DNA from: Nocardiopsis terrae
GTDB lineage: Bacteria > Actinomycetota > Actinomycetes > Streptosporangiales > Streptosporangiaceae
Assembly: GCF_014651695.1 (NCBI RefSeq)
Contig: NZ_BMXJ01000006.1
Location: forward strand, 200,265-264,264
Length of the DNA: 64,000 bases
Reading direction: 5' to 3'
The position numbers were made by a program, and so were the translations under genes. Below, piece after piece: positions 8,878 to 19,991 of the stretch; the stretch's first letter is position 1; each line of letters opens with the position of its first letter. Under the pieces are notes generated by a model. That model was not told where the DNA came from. It made no database searches and saw only the letters and a list, made by a program, of their open reading frames with translations.

Positions 8878-10161
8878 ATGGCCCGCAGACGAGCACACAA
8901 GTACGTCCCCCTCCCCGCAGCCACACTGGCCCTGGCGCTTGCGGCGACCGCATGCGGCGGCGGGGGCGGTGACACGTCCGCCGACAGCCTCCAGGTGTGG
9001 ATCATGGAGGGCACCAACCCGGACGCCACAGCCTTCTTCGACGCGGTCAACGACACCTTCACCGGACAGGCCGGTATCGACGTCGACGTCGAGTTCGTGC
9101 CGTGGGCCGACGCCCAGGACAAGATCTCCACGGCGATCGCGGGCGGTACCACGCCGGACGTCATCGAGCTCGGTACCACCTTCACCCCGGAGTTCGCCGA
9201 CGCCGGAGCCCTGCACGACCTGTCCGGCTACATCGACGACCCCTCCCGGTTCCAGCAGGAGATGTACGAGATGGGCGTCATCGACGACGCCGCCTACGGC
9301 GTGCCCTGGTACGCCTCCATCCGCTCCATCATCTACCGCAGGGACATCTTCGCCGAGCACGGCCAGGAGGAGCCGCAGAACTGGGACGAGCTGCGCCGGA
9401 CCGCGCTCGACCTCGCCGAGGCGGAGGAGGGCATGATCGCCTTCCCGGTGCCCGGATCGGCCCAGTACTCGGTCATGCCGTGGATCTGGGGCGGTGGCGG
9501 GGAGGTCGCCGTCCAGGAGGACGACGGAACCTGGACCTCCACCGTCAACTCCGCGGAGGGGCGCGCCGGGGTGGAGTTCTTCACCGGCCTGGCCCTGGAG
9601 GACGGTCTGTCCACCACGGGCGCGGTCAACTGGAACGAGATCGACGTCATGGAGTCGCTCGCCGACGAGCAGGCGATCATGGCGATCTCCAACAGCTCCA
9701 ACCCCAAGGCCATCATCGAGTCCAACCCGGACCTGGAGGACAAGCTCGGCGTCTTCGTGCTGCCCGGCCAGGAGAGCGGCTACACCGACTCCTTCGCCGG
9801 CGGGTCCCTGCTGTCGGTGTTCGAGGGCACCGGCAACGAGGAGGCCGGCTGGCAGTACGTCGACCTCCTCACCAGCGGCGAGTACTTCGAGCGCTGGGGC
9901 CAGGAGAGCGGTTTCTTCCCCGCGGGTGTCGCGGAGATCGAGGCGTACGCGGACTCCGAGGACCCGCTGGTGCGGCCGTTCGCCACCCAGCTCCTGGAAG
10001 CCGGGCGCAGCACCCCGGCCGTCCCGGCCTGGTCCCGGGTCGAGGCCGAGGGCGTCATCGTCGGCATGCACCAGGACATCCTGAACGGCAACGCCACCGT
10101 CGAGGAGGCCACCGACAGCGCGGCGGAGGCCATCGAGCGCATCCTCAACGAGGGCAGTTAG
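8878..10161 (+). CDS. Sugar ABC transporter solute-binding lipoprotein (CUT1 type)
   Basis: The product has 427 residues. The N-terminus has basic residues, a hydrophobic core LALALAATAC and a lipid-anchor Cys near residue 24, then a Gly-rich linker. The mature part is a family-1 extracellular solute-binding protein (GGTTPDVIELGTTF, then a long periplasmic-binding fold). It delivers an oligosaccharide to the permeases encoded directly after it: the first permease starts at the base after its stop. A GGGAGGCGAG site precedes the ATG. The sugar is not evident. No ATPase gene lies nearby, so a shared MsiK-type ATPase is expected. Confidence 0.88.
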   Translation: MARRRAHKYVPLPAATLALALAATACGGGGGDTSADSLQVWIMEGTNPDATAFFDAVNDTFTGQAGIDVDVEFVPWADAQDKISTAIAGGTTPDVIELGTTFTPEFADAGALHDLSGYIDDPSRFQQEMYEMGVIDDAAYGVPWYASIRSIIYRRDIFAEHGQEEPQNWDELRRTALDLAEAEEGMIAFPVPGSAQYSVMPWIWGGGGEVAVQEDDGTWTSTVNSAEGRAGVEFFTGLALEDGLSTTGAVNWNEIDVMESLADEQAIMAISNSSNPKAIIESNPDLEDKLGVFVLPGQESGYTDSFAGGSLLSVFEGTGNEEAGWQYVDLLTSGEYFERWGQESGFFPAGVAEIEAYADSEDPLVRPFATQLLEAGRSTPAVPAWSRVEAEGVIVGMHQDILNGNATVEEATDSAAEAIERILNEGS

Positions 10162-11121
10162 TTGCCCCTCACCGCCCCGGTCCGACCGACCGAAGGCGGG
10201 AGGCGGGCACCGGTCCTGGGCATGCGCAGGCGGCGCGCCCTCCTGCCCTGGGCGCTGCTCGTCCCCCCGCTCGGGGTCATCGGCCTCCTGCTGCTGTTCC
10301 CCATCCTCCGGATCGGGTGGCTGTCCTTCCGGGACTTCAAGCTCCGCAACCTGGTCTCCGGCGAGTCGGACTTCATCGGCCTCGACAACTACGCCATGCT
10401 CCTGACCGACCCGTACCTGTGGCGGGTCGTCCTGGTCAACACCGTCGTGTTCGCCGCGGTCGCGGTGCTCACCACGGTGGTCCTGGGGACGCTCGTCGCC
10501 CTGCTGCTGGCCAACCTCAAACCCGTCACCAGGGTCGTCGTGGTCTCCTGCATCATGGTGGCCTGGGCGATGCCCGCGGTCAGCGGTACCTACGTGTGGA
10601 TCTGGATCTTCGATGTCGACCAGGGGATCGTGGCCCAGAGCCTCAAGGCCCTGGGCGTGATCGAACCCGCGGGCTACAACTGGTTCGCCGACCGGTTCTG
10701 GTTCTACGCGATCGTCACGCTCAACATCGTGCACAGCGGATTCCCGTTCGTGGCCGTCACGGTCCTGGCCGGACTGCTCACCGTGCCCGGGGAACTGCAC
10801 GAGGCGGCGCGGATCGACGGCGCGGGGGCCTGGAAGCGCTTCTGGCACGTCACCTTTCCCACACTGCGCCCGGTGTTCGCGGTCGTGACGGTGCTGTCGA
10901 CCATCTGGGACTTCAAGGTGTTCGCGCAGATCTACCTGATGCCCGGCGGTGACGTCGGGGGGTCCCAGATGCTCAACCTGGGCGTGTGGGCCTACGTGCG
11001 CTCCTTCGGCCAGAACGACTTCGGTACGGGCTCGGCCATCGCGGCCATGCTCACGCTGCTGCTCCTGGGAGTGACCGTCCTGTACCTGCGCGCGATGTTC
11101 CGGGAGGACGAGCTGAGATGA
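10162..11121 (+). CDS. Sugar ABC transporter permease, MalF-like
   Basis: This is a 319-residue inner-membrane protein with six hydrophobic segments and the permease EAA loop LHEAARIDGAGAWKRFW, which docks the ATPase. The start is TTG 10162, directly after the binding-protein stop, with GAGGGC 7 bases upstream inside that gene. An ATG at 10222 (before MRRRRALL) is a possible later start and would keep every membrane segment. It pairs with the second permease at 11659. Unusually, that partner is separated by 537 bases carrying an opposite-strand gene. Confidence 0.88.
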   Translation: MPLTAPVRPTEGGRRAPVLGMRRRRALLPWALLVPPLGVIGLLLLFPILRIGWLSFRDFKLRNLVSGESDFIGLDNYAMLLTDPYLWRVVLVNTVVFAAVAVLTTVVLGTLVALLLANLKPVTRVVVVSCIMVAWAMPAVSGTYVWIWIFDVDQGIVAQSLKALGVIEPAGYNWFADRFWFYAIVTLNIVHSGFPFVAVTVLAGLLTVPGELHEAARIDGAGAWKRFWHVTFPTLRPVFAVVTVLSTIWDFKVFAQIYLMPGGDVGGSQMLNLGVWAYVRSFGQNDFGTGSAIAAMLTLLLLGVTVLYLRAMFREDELR

Positions 11122-11192
11122 CCCGGCCGCACCAGCTCCGCAGCACACCGGCCGTCAGCACACCGGCGTTCCCCCAGCCCCGGGGATCGGGC

Positions 11193-11489
11193 TCAGCCCG
11201 GGTCGGGGACCAGCTTCTCCCGCACCGCCCGCCAGTCCACCGAGGTGAGCGAACGACGGTCCAGGTCCTCGCGGACCGCGGCCATGGTGCGCAGGTCGTA
11301 GTCGCTCAGCGGCCTCCCGTCATCGTTGTCCTGGTTGACCAGGCTGTCGACGTACACGTGGAGCCGTCGGCCGCTGGCGTCCCGCAGGGCGTGCCGGACC
11401 GCGCTGTCGCGGAACCGGGCGTCGTGCGGGATCCAGGCGGTGATGACCTCGGTGGGGGAGGGCGCGGCAGGGTCGTTCACGCTCTCCAT
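11193..11489 (-). CDS. Small acidic hypothetical protein, antisense within the ABC operon
   Basis: The product has 98 residues with mixed hydrophilic sequence and no signal peptide or known motif; a DSLVNQDNDD run lies mid-protein. The ATG at 11489 is preceded by a purine-rich GGAACGGGAACGG, and an adjacent GTG is possible. A TAAAAT -10 hexamer lies 38 bases upstream on the same strand, so it appears to be an independently transcribed gene between the two permease genes. I do not recognise it. Coding-like codon bias and its own promoter make it more than a shadow frame. Confidence 0.55.
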   Translation of the reverse strand: MESVNDPAAPSPTEVITAWIPHDARFRDSAVRHALRDASGRRLHVYVDSLVNQDNDDGRPLSDYDLRTMAAVREDLDRRSLTSVDWRAVREKLVPDPG

Positions 11490-11526
11490 CACCCGTTCCC
11501 GTTCCGCGCCCGTCCGATCGAGGAGG

Positions 11527-11532
11527 ATTTTA
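11527..11532 (-). promoter_or_regulatory. -10 element for the antisense small gene
   Basis: Read on the minus strand this is TAAAAT, close to the TANNNT actinomycete -10 consensus, in otherwise GC-rich DNA. A transcript would start near 11520 and carry a leader of about 30 bases. No clear -35 is visible. Confidence 0.4.
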
Positions 11533-11658
11533 GGGCATGCCCGGTGGGGGCACGCCCCGCCGCCCGCCGCTCCGGCGGGGCCGCCGCCGCTCTCCCGGAC
11601 CGGGCCCCGACGGCCGCCGGGGAGCCCCGTACGGCCCCTTCGCCCACGAGGAGGTCCG

Positions 11659-12567
11659 TTGGACACGCACACCGCTGAGAGGGCCCCCGGCCTGACCGGG
11701 GCCGAGTGGCGGACACAGCTTCGCGCATCCCGGCGCCGGGGCGGCAGGCTCCGGGCGGGCCGCCTCCTGGGCAGGGCCGCCGGGGTCGGCGCGATCCTGC
11801 TCTTCACCCTCTTCCCGGTCTACTTCATGCTGGTCAGCGCTTTCTCGTCCAGCACGACCTCCGGTGGCGGGGCGTTGCTGCCGACCTCGCCCACCCTCGA
11901 CAACTTCGTGTACGTCATGACCGAGGGCAACTTCGGCCTGTACCTGCGCAACTCGCTGACGGTCGCCGGGATCACGGTGGCCTTCGCGTGCGTGCTGTCG
12001 ATGCTGGCGGCCGTGGCGGTGGCGCGCTTCCGCTTCAGGTTCCGCACCGCGGTGCTGGTGATGATCCTCGTCGTGCAGATGGTGCCCCTGGAGGCGCTGG
12101 TCATCCCGCTGTTCATCCAGGTGCGCGACCTCCAGCTGCTCAACACCGTGCTGGGCCTGAGCATCGTCTACGTGGCGCTGTCCCTGCCGTTGGCGATCTG
12201 GATGATGCGCGGCTTCGTGGCGGCGGTCCCCAGGGAGGTGGAGGAGGCCGCCTACATCGACGGCGCCTCCTGGCCGCAGATGTTCTGGAGGGTGCTGTTC
12301 CCGCTGGTGGCCCCGGGCCTGGTGGCCACGGCGATCTTCTCGTTCATCGTGGCGTGGAACGAGTTCGTGCTGGCGCTGACCTTCATGACCCAGAGCGAGA
12401 ACTACACGGTCGCGGTGGGCCTGCGCCAGTTCTTCGGCCAGTACGCCAACGACTGGGGTCACGTGATGGCGGCCTCCACGATCATCACCATCCCCGTGAT
12501 GGTGTTCTTCGTCCTCGTCCAGCGCTGGCTGGTGGCCGGGCTCTCCCAGGGCGCGGTCAAGGGTTAG
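11659..12567 (+). CDS. Sugar ABC transporter permease, MalG-like
   Basis: This is a 302-residue permease with six hydrophobic segments and an EAA loop (VEEAAYIDGASWPQMFW). It forms the heterodimeric channel with the MalF-like protein. The chosen start is TTG 11659, with GAGGAGGT 4 bases upstream; the frame stays open further up but without transporter-like sequence. The gap of 537 bases from the first permease means either read-through across the antisense gene or a separate promoter. A long perfect hairpin follows the stop. Confidence 0.85.
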   Translation: MDTHTAERAPGLTGAEWRTQLRASRRRGGRLRAGRLLGRAAGVGAILLFTLFPVYFMLVSAFSSSTTSGGGALLPTSPTLDNFVYVMTEGNFGLYLRNSLTVAGITVAFACVLSMLAAVAVARFRFRFRTAVLVMILVVQMVPLEALVIPLFIQVRDLQLLNTVLGLSIVYVALSLPLAIWMMRGFVAAVPREVEEAAYIDGASWPQMFWRVLFPLVAPGLVATAIFSFIVAWNEFVLALTFMTQSENYTVAVGLRQFFGQYANDWGHVMAASTIITIPVMVFFVLVQRWLVAGLSQGAVKG

Positions 12568-12582
12568 CCCCGCCGGCACGGC

Positions 12583-12612
12583 GGAGGGGGCCGCCCGCGG
12601 GCGGCCCCCTCC
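12583..12612. terminator. Perfect 14-bp hairpin between convergent genes
   Basis: Two 14-base arms, 12583-12596 (GGAGGGGGCCGCCC) and 12599-12612, are perfect reverse complements around GC. The hairpin lies between the ABC permease and the convergent acyl-CoA ligase and probably ends both. Confidence 0.75.
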
Positions 12613-12658
12613 TGCGCGGCCGGGACCGTCCGGGTCCGGGACGCGCCCGGGCCGGGGC

Positions 12659-14239
12659 CTAGGAGTCGCGCAGCTCGCGCTTGAGGATCTTGCCGGTGGA
12701 GGTCATCGGCAGCTCGGTGCGGAACTCGATCTCACGCGGGTACTTGTACGCCGCCAGCCGCTCCCGGGCGAACGAGGTGATGTCCTCGGCGGTGGCCTCG
12801 GAGCCGTCCTTGAGGATCACGAACGCCTTGATCTCCTCACCGTGGGTGTCGTGGGGGACGCCCACCACCGCGGCCAGGCTGACCGCCTCGTGGGTCATCA
12901 GGACCTCCTCGACCTCACGCGGGTAGACGTTGAAGCCGCCGCGGATGATCATGTCCTTGGAGCGGTCGATGATGAAGTAGAAGCCGTCCTCGTCGCGGCG
13001 GGCGATGTCCCCGGTGCGGAACCAGCCGTCCTTGAGGACCTCGGCGTTGACCTCGGGGCGGTTGTGGTAGCCCTTCATGATCAGGTGGCCGCGGATCGCG
13101 ATCTCACCGACGGGGTCACCGTCGCCCTCCTTGACGACCTCGTTCCACTCCGGGTCGATCAGCTTCATCTCGACCCCCCAGACCGGGCGGCCGATGGAGC
13201 CGGTCTTGGCGCCGGTGGCGGGATTGTTGAAGGAGGCGACGGGGGAGGTCTCGGACAGGCCGTAGCCCTCCTTGATGCCCACGCCGAAGAGCTTGGTGAA
13301 GTCCTCGGCGAGCTGGCCGGGCAGGGCCGAACCGCCGGAGACGGCGTCGACGACGTTGCTCGCGATGCTCTCCAGGTCGTACTTGCCGGGCTCGGCGTTC
13401 TGGGCGGCGTTGAGCAGGCCCCAGTACATGGTGGGCACGCCCGCGAAGCCGGTGACGCCCTCCTTCTGCATGAGTTCCAGGGCCTGGTCACCGTCGAAGC
13501 GCGGCATGAGGACCATGGTGGCGTGGCGGTACAGGGCGGCGTTGAGCATCACCGTCTGGCCGAAGATGTGGAACAGCGGCAGGACGGTCAGGGCGACGTC
13601 GCGGCCGTCCGGGTGCGGGTTGACCAGGCTGGAGGCCACGACGGCGTTCATCATCAGGTTGTTGTGGCTCAGCTCGGCGCCCTTGGGCTTACCGGTCGTA
13701 CCGCTGGTGTAGATGATGACCGCGGTGTCGTCGGCGCTCGACTGCACGGTCTCGAAGGTGCCCGGCTGGCCGTCGAGGGCCGCCCACAGGGTCTGGGCGC
13801 CCTCGATCGTGGACTCGGTGGCTCCCGCGGCGGCGGGCATGTCCACGAAGGTCTCACAGGTGTCCACCTGGTTGAAGGCCTCGTAGGCGCGCTGCCCCAG
13901 CGGGAGTTCGGGGCTGCCGGTGAAGGCGAAGACGGCCTTCGCGCCGGAGTCCTCCAGGTGGTAGGCGATCTCGCGCGGGGTCAGCAGTACGTTCAGCGGA
14001 ACGACCACGGCGCCCGCCTTGAGCGCGCCGAAGTACACGAACGGGAAGTACGGCAGGTTGGGGCTGGCCAGGGCGACCCGGTCGCCGGGCCGGATGCCCC
14101 TGGAGACCAGCAGGTTCGCGACCTGGTTGGCGATCATGTCGGTGATCGCGTAGTTGAGCCGGGTCTCGCCGAAGACCAGGCACTCCTTCTCGGGTGCGGA
14201 TCGGGCGCCGTCTTCGAGAAGCACGGACAGGTTGAACAT
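12659..14239 (-). CDS. Long-chain fatty-acid-CoA ligase (AMP-forming)
   Basis: I chose ATG 14239 (GGGAGG 5 bases upstream), giving 526 residues. The frame is open to 14335, but that addition is not ligase-like. All ANL-superfamily motifs are present: the P-loop YTSGTTGKPKGAE, GYGLSETSP, the hinge GDIARRDEDGF with DRSKDMIIRGGFNVYP, and the C-terminal catalytic lysine in TSTGKILK. It activates a fatty acid with ATP to acyl-AMP and then acyl-CoA. Chain length cannot be told. It diverges from leuS across 264 bases. Confidence 0.9.
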   Translation of the reverse strand: MFNLSVLLEDGARSAPEKECLVFGETRLNYAITDMIANQVANLLVSRGIRPGDRVALASPNLPYFPFVYFGALKAGAVVVPLNVLLTPREIAYHLEDSGAKAVFAFTGSPELPLGQRAYEAFNQVDTCETFVDMPAAAGATESTIEGAQTLWAALDGQPGTFETVQSSADDTAVIIYTSGTTGKPKGAELSHNNLMMNAVVASSLVNPHPDGRDVALTVLPLFHIFGQTVMLNAALYRHATMVLMPRFDGDQALELMQKEGVTGFAGVPTMYWGLLNAAQNAEPGKYDLESIASNVVDAVSGGSALPGQLAEDFTKLFGVGIKEGYGLSETSPVASFNNPATGAKTGSIGRPVWGVEMKLIDPEWNEVVKEGDGDPVGEIAIRGHLIMKGYHNRPEVNAEVLKDGWFRTGDIARRDEDGFYFIIDRSKDMIIRGGFNVYPREVEEVLMTHEAVSLAAVVGVPHDTHGEEIKAFVILKDGSEATAEDITSFARERLAAYKYPREIEFRTELPMTSTGKILKRELRDS

Positions 14240-14503
14240 GGGGGCCTCCCGCAGGCAAGTGAATCCAGACAGGCGAAACGAACCAGGTGTGACCTGGGCC
14301 GCGTGTTCTGCGCCACTTTTACGGCAGAGTAACAAACCAGGCGGTCGGTGTGCAGAGGCGAGGGGCCCGTGAAATCACCGGCATTTCCGTCACCCTCCGT
14401 GACAGGCGCCGGTCCCGGCCCGTGGAAAAGCGGTCCTCCACCGGGTGCCGCAGCCGCTAACCTGAAGGCGACACACCCGGACCCGGCTAAGGAAATTTCA
14501 GCG

Positions 14504-16999
<2,496 letters not shown>

Positions 17000-17009
17000 C
17001 ACCTCTCGC

Positions 17010-17041
17010 GGGGCGGTGGTCGCGACCGCGGCCGCCGCCCC
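17010..17041 (+). terminator. Hairpin after leuS
   Basis: GGGGCGG (17010-17016) pairs with CCGCCCC (17035-17041) around an inner GGTCGCGACC palindrome, starting 11 bases after the leuS stop. Confidence 0.45.
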
Positions 17042-17081
17042 CTACCGTTGGCGTGACAACTGACTGGGAGGCGGTGGCCGG

Positions 17082-17696
17082 GTGGGCTCTGCGACGGGTG
17101 GACTCCGACCCTGGGTGCGGGCTGTGATCATCGGTACGGGCGCGGCGGCGGTCTCCGCCGCCGCGGTGGCAGGAGGACTCTGGTTCGCCGGGGACGACCC
17201 CGACCAACCACGGGGCGCTGACGCCCACACCGCGGCGCCCGGGTGCGGTGTGGTCCCCGAGGAAGCGATCGCCCGGGCCCTGCCCGAGGCCGTCCTGGAG
17301 TCGTCCGGGAACGGTCCCCTGCCGGGCGGCGAGAGCACGGTGTGCGTGTGGACCTCGGCCGGGCAGACCGACGAGGGGCAGGGCGTCCTGCGCGTCAACC
17401 TGTCCGCCCGCTTCACCGACGCCTCCGCCGAACCCGTCGTCACCGGTGAGGAGTCGGCCTCCCGCGCGCAGGCGGCCGTGGTCCCCCCGCGCGGCGAACA
17501 GGCCGTCCTGGGGTCCGGAACCGAGGGCCAGGTGTGGCGCGGCCAGGTCCCCGGAACCGCCGAACTCGCCTTCCGCACCGACAACCTCCTCGTCCGCGTC
17601 TCCTACAGCGGGGTCGGCGGCGGTGACCCCGTCCCCTTCGAGGAGGCACGCGAGACCACCGTGGCCTTCGCCGAGCTGCTCGGGGAGGCCCTGTGA
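17082..17696 (+). CDS. Membrane-anchored extracytoplasmic protein (DUF3558-like pattern)
   Basis: The product has 204 residues. One N-terminal hydrophobic segment (about residues 14-34) is followed by an extracytoplasmic domain with two cysteines, PGCGVVP and TVCVWTS. That spacing resembles DUF3558-type lipoproteins of actinomycetes. The start is GTG 17082 with GGGAGG 10 bases upstream. The stop overlaps the next gene by four bases (GTGA), so the two are translationally coupled. No function is known, and the family match is only by pattern. Confidence 0.65.
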   Translation: MGSATGGLRPWVRAVIIGTGAAAVSAAAVAGGLWFAGDDPDQPRGADAHTAAPGCGVVPEEAIARALPEAVLESSGNGPLPGGESTVCVWTSAGQTDEGQGVLRVNLSARFTDASAEPVVTGEESASRAQAAVVPPRGEQAVLGSGTEGQVWRGQVPGTAELAFRTDNLLVRVSYSGVGGGDPVPFEEARETTVAFAELLGEAL

Positions 17697-18346
17697 GCGC
17701 GGCCTTTCCCGGCGGCCCCGCCCCCGAGGACCCCGGGGCCGCCCCGCCGCAGAGCCGGGGCCTGGCCATCGGTCTCCTCGCCGTCCTCGTCCTGGCCGTG
17801 CTGGGCCTCGCCGGCTGGCTCGGCTGGTACTTCCTGCACAACGGCGTGGAGAGCGGCGACTTCGAAGCGGCACCCGAGTGCGAGATCGGGGAGACGGAGG
17901 CCCTGGCGGAACTCGTGCCCGGCTACGAGACCGAGATCGAGGAGACCGTCGGCACCGTCCAGGACTCCTTCGGTACGGGCTGGCAGTGCCGGTGGGCCAC
18001 CCCCGAGGGGGCGGGGGAGTCCGTTCCGGCCGCCGCCACCCTCGTCCTGATCGCCGCCCCGGTCGAGGGCGGTGAGGAGAACGCGTCGGAGACCATGCGC
18101 GCCACCGCCGAGCGCAGCGACCCCCAGCCGGTCGAGGACCTGGGCGACGAGGCCCTCACCTGGGTCGAGGAGGGCGCCTTCGAGGTCGGATGCGTCGCCG
18201 TGCGGGTCTCCAACCTGTACCTGGAGTCCTGCTACACGGCCGCCACCGACTACGACGCCGTTGACTCGGTCGACGGCGACCTCGCCGCGGAGGAGGCCGA
18301 ACGCCTCGCGCGCGCCGTCGTCGACCAACTGCCCGAACCCGAATGA
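17693..18346 (+). CDS. Membrane-anchored protein, partner of the preceding gene
   Basis: The product has 217 residues: a Pro/Ala-rich N-terminal tail, one strong transmembrane helix (about residues 23-48), then an acidic extracytoplasmic domain with four cysteines (PECEIG, WQCRW, VGCVA, ESCYT), probably two disulphides. Its layout mirrors the upstream gene, so the two may be paralogues acting together at the cell surface. GTG 17693 overlaps the previous stop. The TnpB element begins about 100 bases downstream. Confidence 0.65.
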   Translation: MSAAFPGGPAPEDPGAAPPQSRGLAIGLLAVLVLAVLGLAGWLGWYFLHNGVESGDFEAAPECEIGETEALAELVPGYETEIEETVGTVQDSFGTGWQCRWATPEGAGESVPAAATLVLIAAPVEGGEENASETMRATAERSDPQPVEDLGDEALTWVEEGAFEVGCVAVRVSNLYLESCYTAATDYDAVDSVDGDLAAEEAERLARAVVDQLPEPE

Positions 18347-18448
18347 CCGCGCCCGCCCCGGGGCGGTCTCCCACCGGGCGTGGCCGGTCGCGCCGGGACG
18401 GTCCGCCGGCGCAGGGGAGCGGTCGACCACCGGAGGTCAGCGAGAGTG

Positions 18449-18468
18449 CCCCGGCCTTCAGGCCGGGG
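18449..18468. repeat. Left-end hairpin of the TnpB element
   Basis: An 8-bp perfect stem, CCCCGGCC/GGCCGGGG, has a TTCA loop. It overlaps the last codons of the HTH gene. The loop sequence is the same as at the right end although the stems differ. Confidence 0.65.
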
Positions 18469-18655
18469 GTGAATCGCGTTGCTCCTTGAGGGGGTGTCTG
18501 TGGCGCCATTCCTCCAGTGGATCGCCCTGCCACATGAGGGTGCGACCGAATCGGTCCGGCTCGGGGAAGTCGTCGTAGTCCCGAGCGTAGTAGTAGACCG
18601 TCCGCTCAGACACTCCGAGCAGTTCAGCGGCTTCCTTGGTCGTCAAGTACTCCAT
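18458..18655 (-). CDS. Small HTH DNA-binding protein of the TnpB element
   Basis: From ATG 18655 the product has 65 residues; a TTG at 18685 would add ten. It contains a helix-turn-helix of the HTH_17/AlpA-MerR type (TTKEAAELLGVSERTVYYYARD) plus a short C-terminal tail, and no recombinase domain. It starts divergently from tnpB across an operator-like palindrome. A TACGCT -10 sits 7 bases before the ATG, so the message is probably leaderless. It may repress itself and tnpB; an excisionase-like role is the alternative. Confidence 0.7.
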   Translation of the reverse strand: MEYLTTKEAAELLGVSERTVYYYARDYDDFPEPDRFGRTLMWQGDPLEEWRHRHPLKEQRDSPPA

Positions 18656-18656
18656 A

Positions 18657-18695
18657 CCCAACAGCGTAGGGTAAGCTTTACCCAAGAGAGTTGGG
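18657..18695. promoter_or_regulatory. Concentric inverted repeats and divergent promoters, HTH/tnpB
   Basis: GGGTAA and TTACCC (18669-18683) form a perfect inner repeat. CCCAAC (18657-18662) and GTTGGG (18690-18695) form an outer repeat with exactly the same centre, 18676. The -10 of the HTH gene (TACGCT on the minus strand, 18663-18668) and a TAAGCT -10 for tnpB (18672-18677) lie inside. This is the expected layout of an operator that shuts both genes. Confidence 0.55.
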
Positions 18696-18708
18696 CAAGG
18701 GGGTGGGT

Positions 18709-19983
18709 GTGGAGATCCAGCGCGGTATCAAGCACCGCCTGTACCCGACCCCTGAACAGGTCCAGGTGCTGGACGGACAGGCACACGCCGCCCGCGCCCT
18801 GTGGAACCTGTTGCATGAGTGGTGGACCATGGCCTCGGAGAACCGGCGGGTGTCCTTGAAGGACGCCGACGCGGTGATCAAACAGGCCCGCAAGGACATC
18901 GACTTCCTTTCCGCTCTGCCCGCTCAAGCCGCCCAACAGGTGTTGAAGCAGTACCACCGATCCTGGGTGAACCGCTGGGAGGGGCGTGCCGAAACCCCCC
19001 GGTTCAAGTCCCGCATCCGAGCAAAGATGGGCGTGGACGTCCCTCAGGGCCGGGACCTGAACATCACCGCTCTGTCCCGCCGCTGGTCCACCCTCAAGAT
19101 CCCCAAAGTCGGAACGGTCCGATTCCGCGCCCACCGGACCATCCCCGGGACCGTGACCGGCGCCCGTCTGGTGCGGGAGGCCAACGGGTGGCACATCGTG
19201 CTGCGCACCCACTGGGACCAGCCCGACCCCGTGCCCCACCCCGGCCCCACCGTCGGTATCGACCGAGGTATCGCGGTGGCCCTCGCCCTGTCGGACGGCA
19301 CCCACCACACCCACGCCCGGTGGGAGCGTCTCAAGGAAACCGAACGGCTCCGTCGCCTGGAACGAAAGGCCGCACGCCAGCGCCGGGCCAGAAAGCCGGG
19401 TGAGAGGACCAGTAACCGGCTCACGGCCACCTATGACAAAATCGCTTCCCTGCGAGCCCGCTTCGCGCGGCGCAGGTCGCACTGGCAGCATCAGACCACC
19501 CGCGCCATCGCCGACGCCTACAGCCTCATCGGGTTGGAAGACCTCAACGTCGCCGGGATGACCCGCTCCGCGCGCGGCACCGTCGACAAGCCCGGACGCA
19601 ACGTCGCCCAAAAGGCCGGATTGAACCGGTCCATTCAGGGCGAGGCATGGCACCAGCTCCACGCCCAACTGGTCTATAAGACCACCGAACGCGGCGGCCG
19701 TGTGGTTGTCGTCCCCGCCCCGCACACCTCCCAAAGGTGCCACCGGTGCGGGTTCTCGGATGTGAGGAACCGCAAGAGCCAAGCGTCCTTCGTCTGCCAG
19801 AACCCCATCTGCGGATGGGTCGGGAACGCCGACACCAACGCCGCCCACAACATCGACCACGCCGCCCGACAGGCAGCGCTTCGAGAACCCGCGCAAGGAA
19901 GAGGCGTGGCAGGACGTGGAGGCCGACAACGGCCCGCGAAGCGTCAACCGAAGCGGAAGGGCGACCCGCATGGGAAACCCTGA
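18709..19983 (+). CDS. tnpB: RNA-guided endonuclease TnpB
   Basis: From GTG 18709 (AAGGGGG 5 bases upstream; earlier TTG/GTG codons are in frame) the protein has 424 residues. It has the N-terminal helix-turn-helix-like KHRLYPTPEQ region and a RuvC nuclease with all three acidic residues: Asp185 in GIDRGIA, Glu277 in GLEDLNVAG and Asp375 in NADTNAAHN. A four-Cys zinc ribbon (Cys344, 347, 363, 368) is complete. So the DNA-cutting site looks intact. The omega RNA normally covers the 3' end of the gene and the right end, with the guide read from the flank. Confidence 0.92.
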   Translation: MEIQRGIKHRLYPTPEQVQVLDGQAHAARALWNLLHEWWTMASENRRVSLKDADAVIKQARKDIDFLSALPAQAAQQVLKQYHRSWVNRWEGRAETPRFKSRIRAKMGVDVPQGRDLNITALSRRWSTLKIPKVGTVRFRAHRTIPGTVTGARLVREANGWHIVLRTHWDQPDPVPHPGPTVGIDRGIAVALALSDGTHHTHARWERLKETERLRRLERKAARQRRARKPGERTSNRLTATYDKIASLRARFARRRSHWQHQTTRAIADAYSLIGLEDLNVAGMTRSARGTVDKPGRNVAQKAGLNRSIQGEAWHQLHAQLVYKTTERGGRVVVVPAPHTSQRCHRCGFSDVRNRKSQASFVCQNPICGWVGNADTNAAHNIDHAARQAALREPAQGRGVAGRGGRQRPAKRQPKRKGDPHGKP

Positions 19984-19991
19984 GCTGGAAG

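Noticed and set aside
14240-14503. T-box leader upstream of leuS
   Set aside because: No specifier stem, T-box sequence or antiterminator pairing was found in the 264-base gap.
18458-18685. Serine-recombinase TnpA (IS607 type) in the TnpB element
   Set aside because: The HTH resembles the N-terminus of such proteins, but the gene ends after the HTH and has no catalytic domain in any frame.
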